The notes beneath the pieces were generated by a model. That model saw only the letters and a program-made list of their open reading frames with translations. It searched no databases and was not told the DNA's origin. The position numbers and the translations under genes were made by a program. 64,000 nt of DNA from Variovorax sp. PAMC26660 (GTDB taxonomy: Bacteria; Pseudomonadota; Gammaproteobacteria; Burkholderiales; Burkholderiaceae_C), in assembly GCF_014302995.1 (NCBI RefSeq), contig NZ_CP060295.1:434001-498000 (forward strand). The letters are read 5' to 3'. Numbering within the stretch: the first letter of the stretch is position 1; the number at the start of each line of letters is the position of its first letter. Shown here piece after piece: positions 52,896-61,959 of the stretch.

Positions 52896-54335
52896 ATGGA
52901 ACATCCCGCATCCCCATCAAGCCCCATCGCCGAACTCGTGGCGCGCGCCCGCGCCGCGCAGCGCGTTTATGAAACATGGTCGCAGGCGCAGGTCGACACC
53001 GCCGTGGTGGCGGCCGGCTGGGCCATCATCGAGCCGGCGCGCAACCGCGAACTGGCCGAGCTGGCCGTGGCCGACACCGGCGTGGGTAACGTCGAAGACA
53101 AGGTGCGCAAGAACCACCGCAAGACCTTCGGCCTGTTGCGCGACCTGCACGGCGCGCGCTCGGTCGGCGTGATCGGCGAAGACCCGGCGCGCGGCATCGT
53201 CGAGATCGCGCGGCCCGTGGGCGTGGTGTGCGCCGTCACGCCATCGACTAACCCCGGCGCCACGCCGGCCAACAAGATCATCAATGCGCTCAAGGGGCGC
53301 AACGCGGTCATCGTCGCGCCGTCGCCCAAGGGCTGGTCGACTGCGGCCCGGCTGATCGAGTTCATCCACGCGCAGTTCGACCGCATCGGCGCGCCGCGCG
53401 ATCTGGTGCAGTTGCTGCCCCAGCCCATCAACAAGCAATCGACGGCCGAGCTGATGCGCCTGTGCGACCTGGTGGTGGCCACCGGCTCGCAGGCCAACGT
53501 GCGCGCGGCCTATGCGAGCGGCACGCCGGCCTTTGGCGTGGGCGCGGGTAACGTGGCGGGCATCGTCGATGAAACCGCCGACGTGAATGCGGCGGCCGAG
53601 CGCATCGTGCGCTCCAAGACTTTCGACAACGCGACGAGTTGTTCATCGGAGAACAGCCTGGTGATCGTCGACGCGGTGCGCGCGCCGATGCTCGCAGCGC
53701 TGAAGGACCGTGGCGCCGTCATGCTTGCGGCCCCGCAGAAGGCCACGCTGCAGGCGCTGATGTGGCCGGAGGGCAAGCTGTCGGCTGCTGTCATCGGGCA
53801 GTCCGCGCGCACCATCGCCGAGCGCGCGGCGGCCGTCGATGGCGCCAACCGCGAAGCATGGCTGGCGATTGCCGCTACCGACCCGCGCATCCTCATGGTG
53901 GCCGAGGACGCGGTGGGCCACGACCATCCGTTCTCCGGGGAGAAGCTGAGCCCGGTGCTCGCCGTCTACGCGGCACGCGACTTCGACGAAGCGGCCGCCA
54001 CGGTCGAGCGCATCTACGGCTACGAAGGCGCGGGCCACTCGGTGGGCCTGCACAGCACCGTGCCCGAACGCGCGCTCACGCTGGGCCTCACGCTGCCGGT
54101 GTCGCGCGTGATCGTCGACCAGGCGCACTGCATCGCGACCGGCGGCAGCTTCGACAACGGCCTGCCCTTCTCGCTGTCGATGGGCTGCGGCACCTGGGGC
54201 AAGAACAATTTTTCCGACAACATGAACTACCGCCACTACCTGAACATCACGCGCGTGTCGCGCCCGATTCCGGAACAGGTGCCGAGCGAGGAAGAGATCT
54301 TCGGCGCCTTCTTCGCGACGCACGGCGCGAAGTGA
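52896..54335 (+). CDS. sauS: Sulfoacetaldehyde dehydrogenase (acylating)
   Basis: 479 residues. CoA-acylating aldehyde dehydrogenase: cofactor region GVVCAVTPSTNPGATPANKI near 109, the catalytic Cys in NATSCSSENS near 248, and the C-terminal RVIVDQAHCIATGGSFDNGL near 410. It reduces sulfoacetyl-CoA to sulfoacetaldehyde with NAD(P)H, feeding Xsc. Plain acetaldehyde/ethanol-type acylating dehydrogenases share the fold; the substrate assignment rests on the ligase next door, the TSUP gene and the xsc operon. Its stop overlaps the SauT GTG start. Confidence 0.85.
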   Translation: MEHPASPSSPIAELVARARAAQRVYETWSQAQVDTAVVAAGWAIIEPARNRELAELAVADTGVGNVEDKVRKNHRKTFGLLRDLHGARSVGVIGEDPARGIVEIARPVGVVCAVTPSTNPGATPANKIINALKGRNAVIVAPSPKGWSTAARLIEFIHAQFDRIGAPRDLVQLLPQPINKQSTAELMRLCDLVVATGSQANVRAAYASGTPAFGVGAGNVAGIVDETADVNAAAERIVRSKTFDNATSCSSENSLVIVDAVRAPMLAALKDRGAVMLAAPQKATLQALMWPEGKLSAAVIGQSARTIAERAAAVDGANREAWLAIAATDPRILMVAEDAVGHDHPFSGEKLSPVLAVYAARDFDEAAATVERIYGYEGAGHSVGLHSTVPERALTLGLTLPVSRVIVDQAHCIATGGSFDNGLPFSLSMGCGTWGKNNFSDNMNYRHYLNITRVSRPIPEQVPSEEEIFGAFFATHGAK

Positions 54336-55870
54336 GCACAACGGTGGCATCTTCGGCGCTGGAGACCGTCCACGCGCTGATCGAACATCAGGCGCGGCTG
54401 CAGCCGCAAGCGGTGTACGCACGCACGACGGAGAACGACCGCCACATCGGCTACGGCGAACTGGCGCGCAGTTGCCGGCGCGTGGCCGCAGTGCTGCGCA
54501 GCCATGGTGCGCAACCGGGCGACACGGTTTCGGTCGTCATGCCCAACGGGCTGCAGACGCTGCGGCTGCTGCTGGGCGCGATGCACGGCGGCTTCTGCGT
54601 GAATCCGGTCAACCTGCTGTCGCAGCCGGAGCAGATGCGCTATGTGCTCGCGCATTCGGACTGCCGCGTGGTCTGTGTCGCGCCCGAATGGGAAGCGCGT
54701 GTGCGCGAGATGGTGCAGGCCTTCGACCGGCCGGTGATGGTGATCGTGGCCGACCCCGAAGCCGATGCGCTGCCTGGCGAGAACGACGAAGACACGGCGC
54801 CCGCCACGCCGCCGCCCGCACCCGGCAGCGTGGCCCTGCTGATGTACACCTCCGGCACCACCGGCATGCCCAAGGGCGTGATGCTCACGCAGCGCAACCT
54901 TGCAGCCAACGCGCATGCGATCAGCGCCGAACATGCACTGCAGCCTTCCGACCGCGTGCTCGCGGTGCTGCCGCTGTATCACATCAACGCCTTCGCCGTG
55001 ACCATGCTGGCGCCGCTGGCGCATGGCGGCAGCCTGGCGATGCCACCGAAGTTTTCGGCCGGCCGCTTCTGGGCGCAGGCCACGCACACGCAGTGCAGTT
55101 GGATCAACGTGGTGCCCACGATGATCTCGTACCTGCTCGAAGGCCCGAGGCCGCCGCTCGCGCAGACGGTGGCCATCCGCTTTTGCCGCTCGGCCTCGGC
55201 CGCGCTGCCGCCGGAGCACCATCGCGCCTTCGAGCAGATGTTCGGCATCGGCATCGTCGAGACCATGGGGCTCACCGAAACGGCCGCGCCTTCGTTCTCC
55301 AACCCGATGGACCCGGCCGCGCGCAAGCTCGGCTCGGTGGGCCGTGCGTCGGGCTGCATGGCGGGCGTGGTCGATGCGCAACTGGCGGCCGTGCCCAACG
55401 GCGTGACCGGCGAGCTGGTGATTCGCGGGCCGAACGTGATGCTCGGCTACTACAAGAACGACGAAGCCACGCGCGCGAGCTTCACGCCCGATGGCTGGCT
55501 GCGCACCGGCGACCTGGGGCACCGCGATGCCGATGGCTTTTTCTTCGTCACCGGGCGCATCAAGGAGCTGATCATCAAGGGCGGCGAGAACATCGCCCCG
55601 CGCGAGATCGACGAGGCGCTGCTGCAGCACCCCGCCGTGCTGGAGGCCGCCGCCGTGGGCGTGCCCGATCGCCACTACGGCCAGGAGATCGGCGTGTGCA
55701 TCGTGCTGCGCGAAGGCTTCGCCTGCACCGAAGAAGAGTTGCGCGCCTTCAGCACCAGCGCGCTTGGACGCTACAAGGCGCCCGGCCATTACCGCTTCGT
55801 GACCGACCTGCCACGCGGGCCTTCGGGAAAGGTGCAGCGCCTGAAGCTGCTGCCGCTGTTCGAGGCATGA
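54332..55870 (+). CDS. sauT: Sulfoacetate-CoA ligase
   Basis: 512 residues from GTG 54332, overlapping the sauS stop. AMP-forming acyl-CoA synthetase: P-loop YTSGTTGMPKGVMLTQRN near 173, GLTETAAPSF near 310, GWLRTGDLGHRDADG near 388, the hinge KGGENIAPREIDE near 415, and the C-terminal catalytic Lys in GPSGKVQR near 496. It activates sulfoacetate with ATP and CoA, releasing AMP and diphosphate. Context rather than active-site residues gives the substrate. Confidence 0.85.
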   Translation: MSTTVASSALETVHALIEHQARLQPQAVYARTTENDRHIGYGELARSCRRVAAVLRSHGAQPGDTVSVVMPNGLQTLRLLLGAMHGGFCVNPVNLLSQPEQMRYVLAHSDCRVVCVAPEWEARVREMVQAFDRPVMVIVADPEADALPGENDEDTAPATPPPAPGSVALLMYTSGTTGMPKGVMLTQRNLAANAHAISAEHALQPSDRVLAVLPLYHINAFAVTMLAPLAHGGSLAMPPKFSAGRFWAQATHTQCSWINVVPTMISYLLEGPRPPLAQTVAIRFCRSASAALPPEHHRAFEQMFGIGIVETMGLTETAAPSFSNPMDPAARKLGSVGRASGCMAGVVDAQLAAVPNGVTGELVIRGPNVMLGYYKNDEATRASFTPDGWLRTGDLGHRDADGFFFVTGRIKELIIKGGENIAPREIDEALLQHPAVLEAAAVGVPDRHYGQEIGVCIVLREGFACTEEELRAFSTSALGRYKAPGHYRFVTDLPRGPSGKVQRLKLLPLFEA

Positions 55871-56664
55871 CGGCGGCCGAACTCCTGGTGCCGCCGCTGG
55901 CGCCGGCCCTGCTCGTGTACAGCCTGTGCGTGGTGTTCGCGGCAGGCATCGTGCGCGGCTTTGCGGGCTTCGGTTTCTCGGCCATCACGGTGGCCGGCAT
56001 GTCGCTGGTGGTGTCGCCCGCGCTGGTGGTGCCCGCGATCTTCGCGCTGGAAATCCTCGCGAGCCTGAGCCAGTTGCGCGGCATCGCGCGCGATGTCGAC
56101 ATGCCCTGGCTCAGTTGGTTGATGCTGGGCAACCTGATCTGCATTCCCCTCGGCGTGGCGCTGCTGGCGTGGCTGCCCGAGACACCGCTGCGCCTGCTGA
56201 TCGGCGCGTTGCTGATGGCGGCGGCCCTGCTGCTGCGCGGTGGGGCACACGTCACGCTGGTGCCCACGCGCGGCGTGCGGCTCGCGGCCGGGCTGGCGTC
56301 GGGCTTCATCAACGGCGTGGCAGCCATCGGCGGCATCGCGATCGCGGTGATGCTGAGCACCGCGAAGATGGCGCCGGCCGCGTTGCGCGCCACGCTGATC
56401 GCGCTGCTGCTGTTCAGCGACGTGGTGTCGCTGATCTGCGCGGCGCTCATGCCCTCCGCGGCGCATGCCTCGGGCAACCTGCTGGGGCCCGACACGCTCA
56501 AGTGGGCGCTGTGGCTGGCGCCCGCGATGCTGGCGGGCATCTGGTGGGGGCAGCGCTCGTTCAAGGGGGTTTCTCCGGAGCAGTTCAGGAAGCACGTGCT
56601 GAACCTGCTGATCGGGTTGGCGACGGTGAGCGTCGTTCGCTCGGTGATCGGGCTGATGGGTTGA
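55867..56664 (+). CDS. TauE/SafE (TSUP) family anion exporter
   Basis: 265 residues from ATG 55867, overlapping the sauT stop (ATGA). About eight membrane helices with the TSUP repeat pattern: IVRGFAGFGFSAITVAGMSL near 28 and LASGFINGVAAIGGIAIAV near 143. TSUP proteins export sulfite, sulfate or sulfoacetate. As the last gene of the sau operon it most likely removes sulfite or sulfate, guarding against sulfite toxicity alongside SoeABC. Confidence 0.88.
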   Translation: MTAAELLVPPLAPALLVYSLCVVFAAGIVRGFAGFGFSAITVAGMSLVVSPALVVPAIFALEILASLSQLRGIARDVDMPWLSWLMLGNLICIPLGVALLAWLPETPLRLLIGALLMAAALLLRGGAHVTLVPTRGVRLAAGLASGFINGVAAIGGIAIAVMLSTAKMAPAALRATLIALLLFSDVVSLICAALMPSAAHASGNLLGPDTLKWALWLAPAMLAGIWWGQRSFKGVSPEQFRKHVLNLLIGLATVSVVRSVIGLMG

Positions 56665-56694
56665 GTCGTCGCGCCCTCGTGGGTGCGGAAATGC

Positions 56695-57279
56695 TCAGGT
56701 GCCCAGCGGCTTGATGCGCCAGCCATCCGGCGCATCGAAGGACGCGCCGCACTTCGGCTGGGGGCAAATGGGCGAATCGAGCGGAATCACCGTTCCGCAA
56801 TTCGGGCACGTGCCCTTTGGCAGCGCATCGTACGTTTGCTGAGCCAGAAGTGCGCGGCCTTCCTCAGTCTGTCGAAGCTCGTCGGCCGCACGGCGGCTGC
56901 GCTCATCGGCCAAATCCTGCGCACGACGTGCGGTGTACAGAGCCACGGCACGGTCCTTGTCACCGACCGCGTCCGTGAATGCCTTCGCCCAGATGCCCGC
57001 CTTGCGTTGCCCGTTGCTCACCTCTTCGAGCGCGACCGCATAGTCGTCATCGGCTGGACCGGGAGGCGGGACTGGCGCCCGGTTCGTCTGTCCCCCTGAC
57101 ACGAATTCGGCGGTGTCTTTCGAAAGATCCTTCAGGACCGCTAGCAGAATGAACCCGATCACGGGACTCACGATGATGCTGATGAAGAACCAGCCCACAC
57201 CGAAGCGTCCACGGTTGGAAGCCCAGATACCCGCGCCCACGCACAGCAGCAGGAAGAAGAAAAAACCGCTGAATATCAT
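56695..57279 (-). CDS. Membrane protein with C-terminal zinc ribbon
   Basis: 194 residues. Two N-terminal membrane segments (FFFFLLLCVGAGIWA; FGVGWFFISIIVSPVIGFIL) are followed by a helical cytoplasmic stretch and a C-terminal zinc ribbon (CPNCGTVIPLDSPICPQPKC near 168-187). No specific family is recognised; such proteins are often stress or quality-control accessories. It converges with the sau operon and has no obvious partner. Confidence 0.7.
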   Translation of the reverse strand: MIFSGFFFFLLLCVGAGIWASNRGRFGVGWFFISIIVSPVIGFILLAVLKDLSKDTAEFVSGGQTNRAPVPPPGPADDDYAVALEEVSNGQRKAGIWAKAFTDAVGDKDRAVALYTARRAQDLADERSRRAADELRQTEEGRALLAQQTYDALPKGTCPNCGTVIPLDSPICPQPKCGASFDAPDGWRIKPLGT

Positions 57280-57518
57280 CTCTGATCCTTCTCTATCTGT
57301 CTCGTTTTTGAAGCGAACCTCGATACGGGTCGCTGTTCGAATTAGAACTCAGGTTGTCTGTCGGGTCGGCCCCGAATCAAGGAGCGCTTTCATTCCGAAA
57401 CTTGCGCTCCATGCCCGATTTGCCGCGCGAGATTTCGCGGCCGTCGCGGCAGCCGACAACCACCGGCGAGGCCGAGGCTGGGTCCCTGCTCTGACCTCGA
57501 AGGCGAAGCGCGGGCCGC

Positions 57519-58724
57519 TCAGGCCTTCAACGCCCCGCTGTCGAAGGCCTCGCCGTAGGCCTTCCAGTCTTTTTCGACCTGCGCAGCGCACTGGTGCGCT
57601 GCGTCCAGCAGGTCATCGCGCCATGACTTGACCGAGCCTCCGAATTCGACCAGCGCATCCGCGATGGCCGAGCCCTGGCGCCCCGCGCTGCGCAGTTGCG
57701 CCCAGGCCATCAGTTGCCCCATTTCATCGATCACGCCGCGGATCTGGTCGAGCCCTGTGTGGCGCACGTCGAGCGTCACGCGGTCTTCGCTGGGCTGCAG
57801 GCCGCGCAGCACATAGGAGGCCTTGGCCTGCGCAACGGGATGCAGGAAGGCCATCGACACGGCCTGCATGCGGCGCTGCAGCCCCACCACCCGGTGCGCC
57901 TGCGACGGCCAATCGGGCTGCTTGAGCTTCAGGTGCGGTGCAAGGGACGATGGCAGCGCCTGTTTCAGGTCGAGCAGGTAGTTGCCGTCGGGCGAGCCCT
58001 TGCCTTCGACCAGCACGATGTAGCGCTCGACCCCGAGGCTGCCGGTGCCGGCGATGCGCCGCGCCACGTCGCGCACCTTGAAGAAACCGGGCTTGTCTTG
58101 CGACGCAGCGAAGGTGTCGATCAGCTTCGTCACCCGGTCCCGCGCCGCATCGTCGACTTTCAGCGCGTGCTTGCCGTCGCAGCGAATGACGCGGCCATGG
58201 CCCTTGGTGTCGGTGCGCCGGTCCAGGAAGGCAGGCCGGGTGCGCGCCTTGAGCGTGTCCAGCAGATCGCCGATGAGCCCGTCGGCGGTGTCGCGCTCGA
58301 CCCAGCGGGCCTTGCCCAGCGTGAGCGCACCGGCATAGGCATCGAGGAAGACCTTGCACAGCGCCGTTGCATCGTCGGCGCTCGCGCACAGGCTGTCGCC
58401 GGCCACCAGGATGCTGGACAGGAAGCGCACCAGCTCCCATGTCACGGGCGCCAATGCCGCCTCGTCGAAATCGTTGAGGTCGAAGTACACGAGCCGGTTG
58501 TCGCCCTTGTAGCTGCCGAAGTTTTCCAGATGCGCGTCACCGCACAGCCAGCTCGCGGGCGCCTTGGCGAACAACGCATCGACCGGCAAGCGGTCGTAGA
58601 AAAGGTGGCAGGTGCCGCGCAGGAAAACGAAGGAATTGGTGCGCAGGTTGGCGTACTTCATCGCCAGGCGCTCGGGGTCGCGGCCTGCGTTGAAGCTGCG
58701 GATGGTTTCGACGACGTTCGGCAT
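57519..58724 (-). CDS. DUF2252 family protein (kinase-like fold)
   Basis: 401 residues from ATG 58724, with GGGGA upstream; the frame runs further but without a ribosome-binding site. Family signature: WLCGDAHLENFGSYKGD near 60 and VYFDLNDFDEAALAPVTWEL near 80, a kinase-like catalytic Asp arrangement, and later GTGSLGVERYIVLVEGKGS near 223. The substrate of DUF2252 proteins is not known to me. It is monocistronic and divergent from the OB-fold periplasmic gene. Confidence 0.85.
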   Translation of the reverse strand: MPNVVETIRSFNAGRDPERLAMKYANLRTNSFVFLRGTCHLFYDRLPVDALFAKAPASWLCGDAHLENFGSYKGDNRLVYFDLNDFDEAALAPVTWELVRFLSSILVAGDSLCASADDATALCKVFLDAYAGALTLGKARWVERDTADGLIGDLLDTLKARTRPAFLDRRTDTKGHGRVIRCDGKHALKVDDAARDRVTKLIDTFAASQDKPGFFKVRDVARRIAGTGSLGVERYIVLVEGKGSPDGNYLLDLKQALPSSLAPHLKLKQPDWPSQAHRVVGLQRRMQAVSMAFLHPVAQAKASYVLRGLQPSEDRVTLDVRHTGLDQIRGVIDEMGQLMAWAQLRSAGRQGSAIADALVEFGGSVKSWRDDLLDAAHQCAAQVEKDWKAYGEAFDSGALKA

Positions 58725-58881
58725 TCGTTCCCCGTTTCTCATGCACACCGTATGGCGCACAGGATTCTCGCGCCAACGCCTGTTGGCGCGCACGCATTCG
58801 AGCGGAAATCGCCATGTATATTCGCCCGGCCCTCGCGGCGCTTGTTCAACAAAAATCAACGGATTCAGGGTCTATCACCGC

Positions 58882-59331
58882 ATGCGAACCATCTCTTGCC
58901 GACTGGCTTTTCTTTCCGCACTCTCGGTGCTTGCCGCAGCCTCTTTCTGGCATGGCAAGGCCCAGGCGGACGAGCCCGAGGCGGCGCCCGTCGTCGCCTA
59001 CAGCCAGATCGTCGTTGCCTACAAGGCCAACCCGCAGGAGGCTGCGGCCAAGTACACGAAGAAGCGACTGGCGTTCAGCGGCAAGGTGATGCGCATGGGT
59101 GGCGATGCGGGCACCACTTACTTCGGCGCGGTCGCCGACGACGGTTCGAGCTTCGACACCTCCTTCGACGTTGCCGACCAGGACGCACTGAAGCCGAAGT
59201 TCAAGGACGGAAAGCTCACTGCCTTCCAGCTCTCCAGCAGCTTCGTCTTCGAGTGCCTGAACGAAGGCTTTCTGGCCAGCGCGCTGGTGCCTTCGCCCAA
59301 GCTCGTCAACTGCCGGGCTGTGAAGCAGTAA
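58882..59331 (+). CDS. Periplasmic OB-fold (tRNA_anti-like) protein
   Basis: 149 residues from ATG 58882. The signal peptide (LAFLSALSVLAAASFWHGKA) probably ends after KAQA. The mature part resembles tRNA_anti-like OB-fold proteins: IVVAYKANPQEAAAKYTKKR, then LAFSGKVMRM, a pattern of one helix leading into the barrel. A Cys pair near the C-terminus (FECLNEG, LVNCRAV) may form a disulfide. Function unknown. Converges with the IclR gene. Confidence 0.65.
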   Translation: MRTISCRLAFLSALSVLAAASFWHGKAQADEPEAAPVVAYSQIVVAYKANPQEAAAKYTKKRLAFSGKVMRMGGDAGTTYFGAVADDGSSFDTSFDVADQDALKPKFKDGKLTAFQLSSSFVFECLNEGFLASALVPSPKLVNCRAVKQ

Positions 59332-59346
59332 GGAATCCCCGAACGC

Positions 59347-60165
59347 TCAGAGCAGCGCGGTGATCTTCGCCGCTGCAGCCTTGAGCGCATCGATGCGCTT
59401 CATCGCATCGTCCATCGACATCCGCGCCGTCGGCGCATGCACCGCGAGCGCGGCGCGCACCGCGCCGGCCGCATCGTGCACCGGCACGGCCACCGCCACC
59501 AGCCCGGCGATGAATTCCTCGCGGTCGCACGAGTAGCCGCCTGCCGCGATCGCATCGCACTCGGCGCGCAATGCATGGGCCGTGGTGATCGTGTTGGCGG
59601 TCATGCGCGCCAGCGGCAGCTTGTCGATCAGCGTGTCGCGTTCCTTGCCCGGCATCAGCGCCAGGAACAGCTTGCCGCTGGCGGTGCAATGCAGCGGCAC
59701 GTGCGAGCCCACGTCGAGCGTCAGCCGCAGCGGCCATTGCGCTTCGACGCGGTCGAGGTACAACACCTGCGCGCCGTCGAGCGTGGTGAGGTTGCAGGTC
59801 TCGCCGACCTGCCGCACGAGTTCGGACAGCACCTCGTGCCGCAGCCCGCGCACCACGCCGTGGTTCAACGTGTCGAAAGCCAGCTTGCGCAGCGCAGGGC
59901 CGACGCTGAACGAGCGTTCGTCCACGTCGCGCGCCAAAAATCCCGTCGCCAGCAGTTGCGTGCAGATGCGGTGCGCGGTGCCCTTGGGCAGACCCAGTTG
60001 CGCGGCCAGCTCGGCGAGCGTGAGCGCGCGGCCCTCGTTGGCCAGCAGCGCCAGCAGGCGCAGGCTGCGTTCGGCCGAGGAACCGGAACCGGGTTCGTCC
60101 GCCACGGACGGCACCGGCGAAGGGGCTGCAATGACGGCGGCAGGCGTGCGCGCGGGACGGGGCAT
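59347..60165 (-). CDS. IclR-family regulator of the GMC/MFS locus
   Basis: 272 residues. Winged helix: LTLAELAAQLGLPKGTAHRI. Effector domain: VGETCNLTTLDGAQVLYLDR, HCTASGKLFLALMP near 158 and YSCDREEFIAGLVAVAVP. It is divergent from a GMC oxidoreductase gene with a GGAAC-N5-GTTCC dyad between them, so it most likely controls the oxidoreductase and the transporter behind it. Confidence 0.87.
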   Translation of the reverse strand: MPRPARTPAAVIAAPSPVPSVADEPGSGSSAERSLRLLALLANEGRALTLAELAAQLGLPKGTAHRICTQLLATGFLARDVDERSFSVGPALRKLAFDTLNHGVVRGLRHEVLSELVRQVGETCNLTTLDGAQVLYLDRVEAQWPLRLTLDVGSHVPLHCTASGKLFLALMPGKERDTLIDKLPLARMTANTITTAHALRAECDAIAAGGYSCDREEFIAGLVAVAVPVHDAAGAVRAALAVHAPTARMSMDDAMKRIDALKAAAAKITALL

Positions 60166-60184
60166 GCGGGTAAACCTTAAAAAT

Positions 60185-60199
60185 GGAACATTGCGTTCC
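60185..60199. promoter_or_regulatory. GGAAC-N5-GTTCC dyad, candidate IclR operator
   Basis: GGAAC-ATTGC-GTTCC lies in the divergent promoter between this IclR gene and the GMC oxidoreductase gene. The arms and the 5-bp spacing are the same as the central part of the dyad at 46983-47001 near xsc. Confidence 0.55.
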
Positions 60200-60260
60200 G
60201 AAAATCAATGGCCTACGATGCGGCCGAGCCCAGCGATTGTTCCACTCCCGGACCCCTTGC

Positions 60261-61898
60261 ATGCCTGATGAAGAGTTTGACTACATCGTCGTAGGCGCCG
60301 GTTCCGCCGGCTGCGTGCTGGCCGGCCGTCTGAGCGAAGACCCGGCCACGCGCGTGCTGCTGCTCGAAGCCGGGCCGCCCGACAAGTCGCTCTGGATTCA
60401 CCTGCCCATCGGCTACGGCAAGACGATGTGGAGCCCCACCTACAACTGGCGCTTCGAGACCGACCCCGACCCGAACATGAACGGCCGGCGCATCTACTGG
60501 CCGCGCGGCAAGACGCTGGGCGGCTCGAGCGCGATCAACGGCCTGATCTACATCCGCGGCCAGCGCGAGGACTACGACCACTGGGCCGCACTGGGCAACG
60601 CAGGCTGGGGCTACGACGACGTGCTGCCCTACTTCATCCGCTCCGAAGGCAACCAGCGCGGCGCCAATCCATTCCACGGCGGCAACGGGCCGCTGAAGGT
60701 GTCGGACATCGCGGCGAAGCACGAGCTGATCGAAGCCTTCATCGGCGGTGCGCAGCAGACCGGCGTGCCGCGCACCGAAGACTTCAACGGCGCTGGTCAG
60801 GAAGGTGCGGGCTACTACCAGCTGACGACGCACAAGGGCTGGCGCTGCAGCACGGCCAAGGCCTACCTGACGCCGGCGAAGCACCGGCCCAACCTGCGCA
60901 TCGAGACCGATGCGATGGCCAGCCAGTTGCTGTTCGAGGGGCGCCGCGCCGTCGGCATCAGCTACCGCCAAGGTGGCGAACTGAGGACGGCGCGCTGCCG
61001 CGCCGAAGTGCTGCTGTCGGCGGGCTCGATCCAGTCGCCGCAGTTGCTGCAGCTCTCGGGCATCGGGCCACGCGCGCTGCTGGAGCGCCTGGGCATCCCG
61101 GTGGTGCACGAGCTGCCCGGCGTGGGCGAGAACCTGCAGGACCATCTGCAGATCCGCCTGGGCTACGAGTGCACGAAACCCATCACCACCAACGACCAGC
61201 TCAATTCATGGACCGGCCAGATCGGCATGGGCCTCGAATGGCTGCTGCACCGCACCGGCCCGCTGGCGGTAGGCATCAACCAGGGCGGCTGCTTCATGCG
61301 CGCGCTGAAGGATGCAAACGGCCGGCCGGTGGCGGCCACGCCCGACATCCAGTTCCACGTTGCCACGCTCTCGGCCGACATGGCGGGTGGCAAGGTGCAT
61401 CCGTATTCGGGTTTCACGATGTCGGTGTGCCAGTTGCGGCCCGAATCGCGCGGCCACATCCGCATCCGCTCGCGCGACGTGGCCGAGCCGCCCGAGATGC
61501 AACCCAACTACCTGGCCACCGACCTGGACCGCGCGACCACGGTGGCCGGCGTGAGAGCGGCGCGCGCCATTGCCGACTCGCCCGCGATGCGGCCCTACGT
61601 GAAGCGCGAAGTCAAGCCCGGCCCCGATGCCGCGAGCGACGCCGACCTGCTCGAGTTCTGTCGCAACAACGGCGCCACCATCTTCCACCCCACCGGCACC
61701 TGCCGCATGGGCAGCGATGCGCTGGCCGTGGTCGATGCGCGCCTGCGCGTGCACGGCATCGCGGGGCTGCGGGTGATCGACTGTTCGGCCATGCCCACGC
61801 TGGTGTCGGGCAACACCAACGCACCCGCCGTGATGATGGCCGAGAAGGCCGTCGACCTGATCAGAGAGGACCTGAGAGCGGCATCCGCCGCGCACTGA
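60261..61898 (+). CDS. GMC-family FAD-dependent alcohol dehydrogenase (choline-dehydrogenase-like)
   Basis: 545 residues from ATG 60261. FAD-binding GAGSAGCVLAGRLSE at the N-terminus and LLLEAGPP near 35; GMC signature 1 PRGKTLGGSSAINGLIYIRG near 80 and signature 2 AGSIQSPQLLQLSGIG near 255. Catalytic C-terminal residues: His in IFHPTGTCRMG near 475 and Asn in SGNTNAPAVMMAEKA near 517. It oxidises a primary alcohol, substrate unknown. It lies 61 bp upstream of an MFS transporter, so uptake and oxidation of the same compound is likely. Confidence 0.88.
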   Translation: MPDEEFDYIVVGAGSAGCVLAGRLSEDPATRVLLLEAGPPDKSLWIHLPIGYGKTMWSPTYNWRFETDPDPNMNGRRIYWPRGKTLGGSSAINGLIYIRGQREDYDHWAALGNAGWGYDDVLPYFIRSEGNQRGANPFHGGNGPLKVSDIAAKHELIEAFIGGAQQTGVPRTEDFNGAGQEGAGYYQLTTHKGWRCSTAKAYLTPAKHRPNLRIETDAMASQLLFEGRRAVGISYRQGGELRTARCRAEVLLSAGSIQSPQLLQLSGIGPRALLERLGIPVVHELPGVGENLQDHLQIRLGYECTKPITTNDQLNSWTGQIGMGLEWLLHRTGPLAVGINQGGCFMRALKDANGRPVAATPDIQFHVATLSADMAGGKVHPYSGFTMSVCQLRPESRGHIRIRSRDVAEPPEMQPNYLATDLDRATTVAGVRAARAIADSPAMRPYVKREVKPGPDAASDADLLEFCRNNGATIFHPTGTCRMGSDALAVVDARLRVHGIAGLRVIDCSAMPTLVSGNTNAPAVMMAEKAVDLIREDLRAASAAH

Positions 61899-61959
61899 GT
61901 TTTTGCAAATCCAACAAGGCCCGCAGAGGCCGCCACGACAAACCTCATCGGAGACACAC

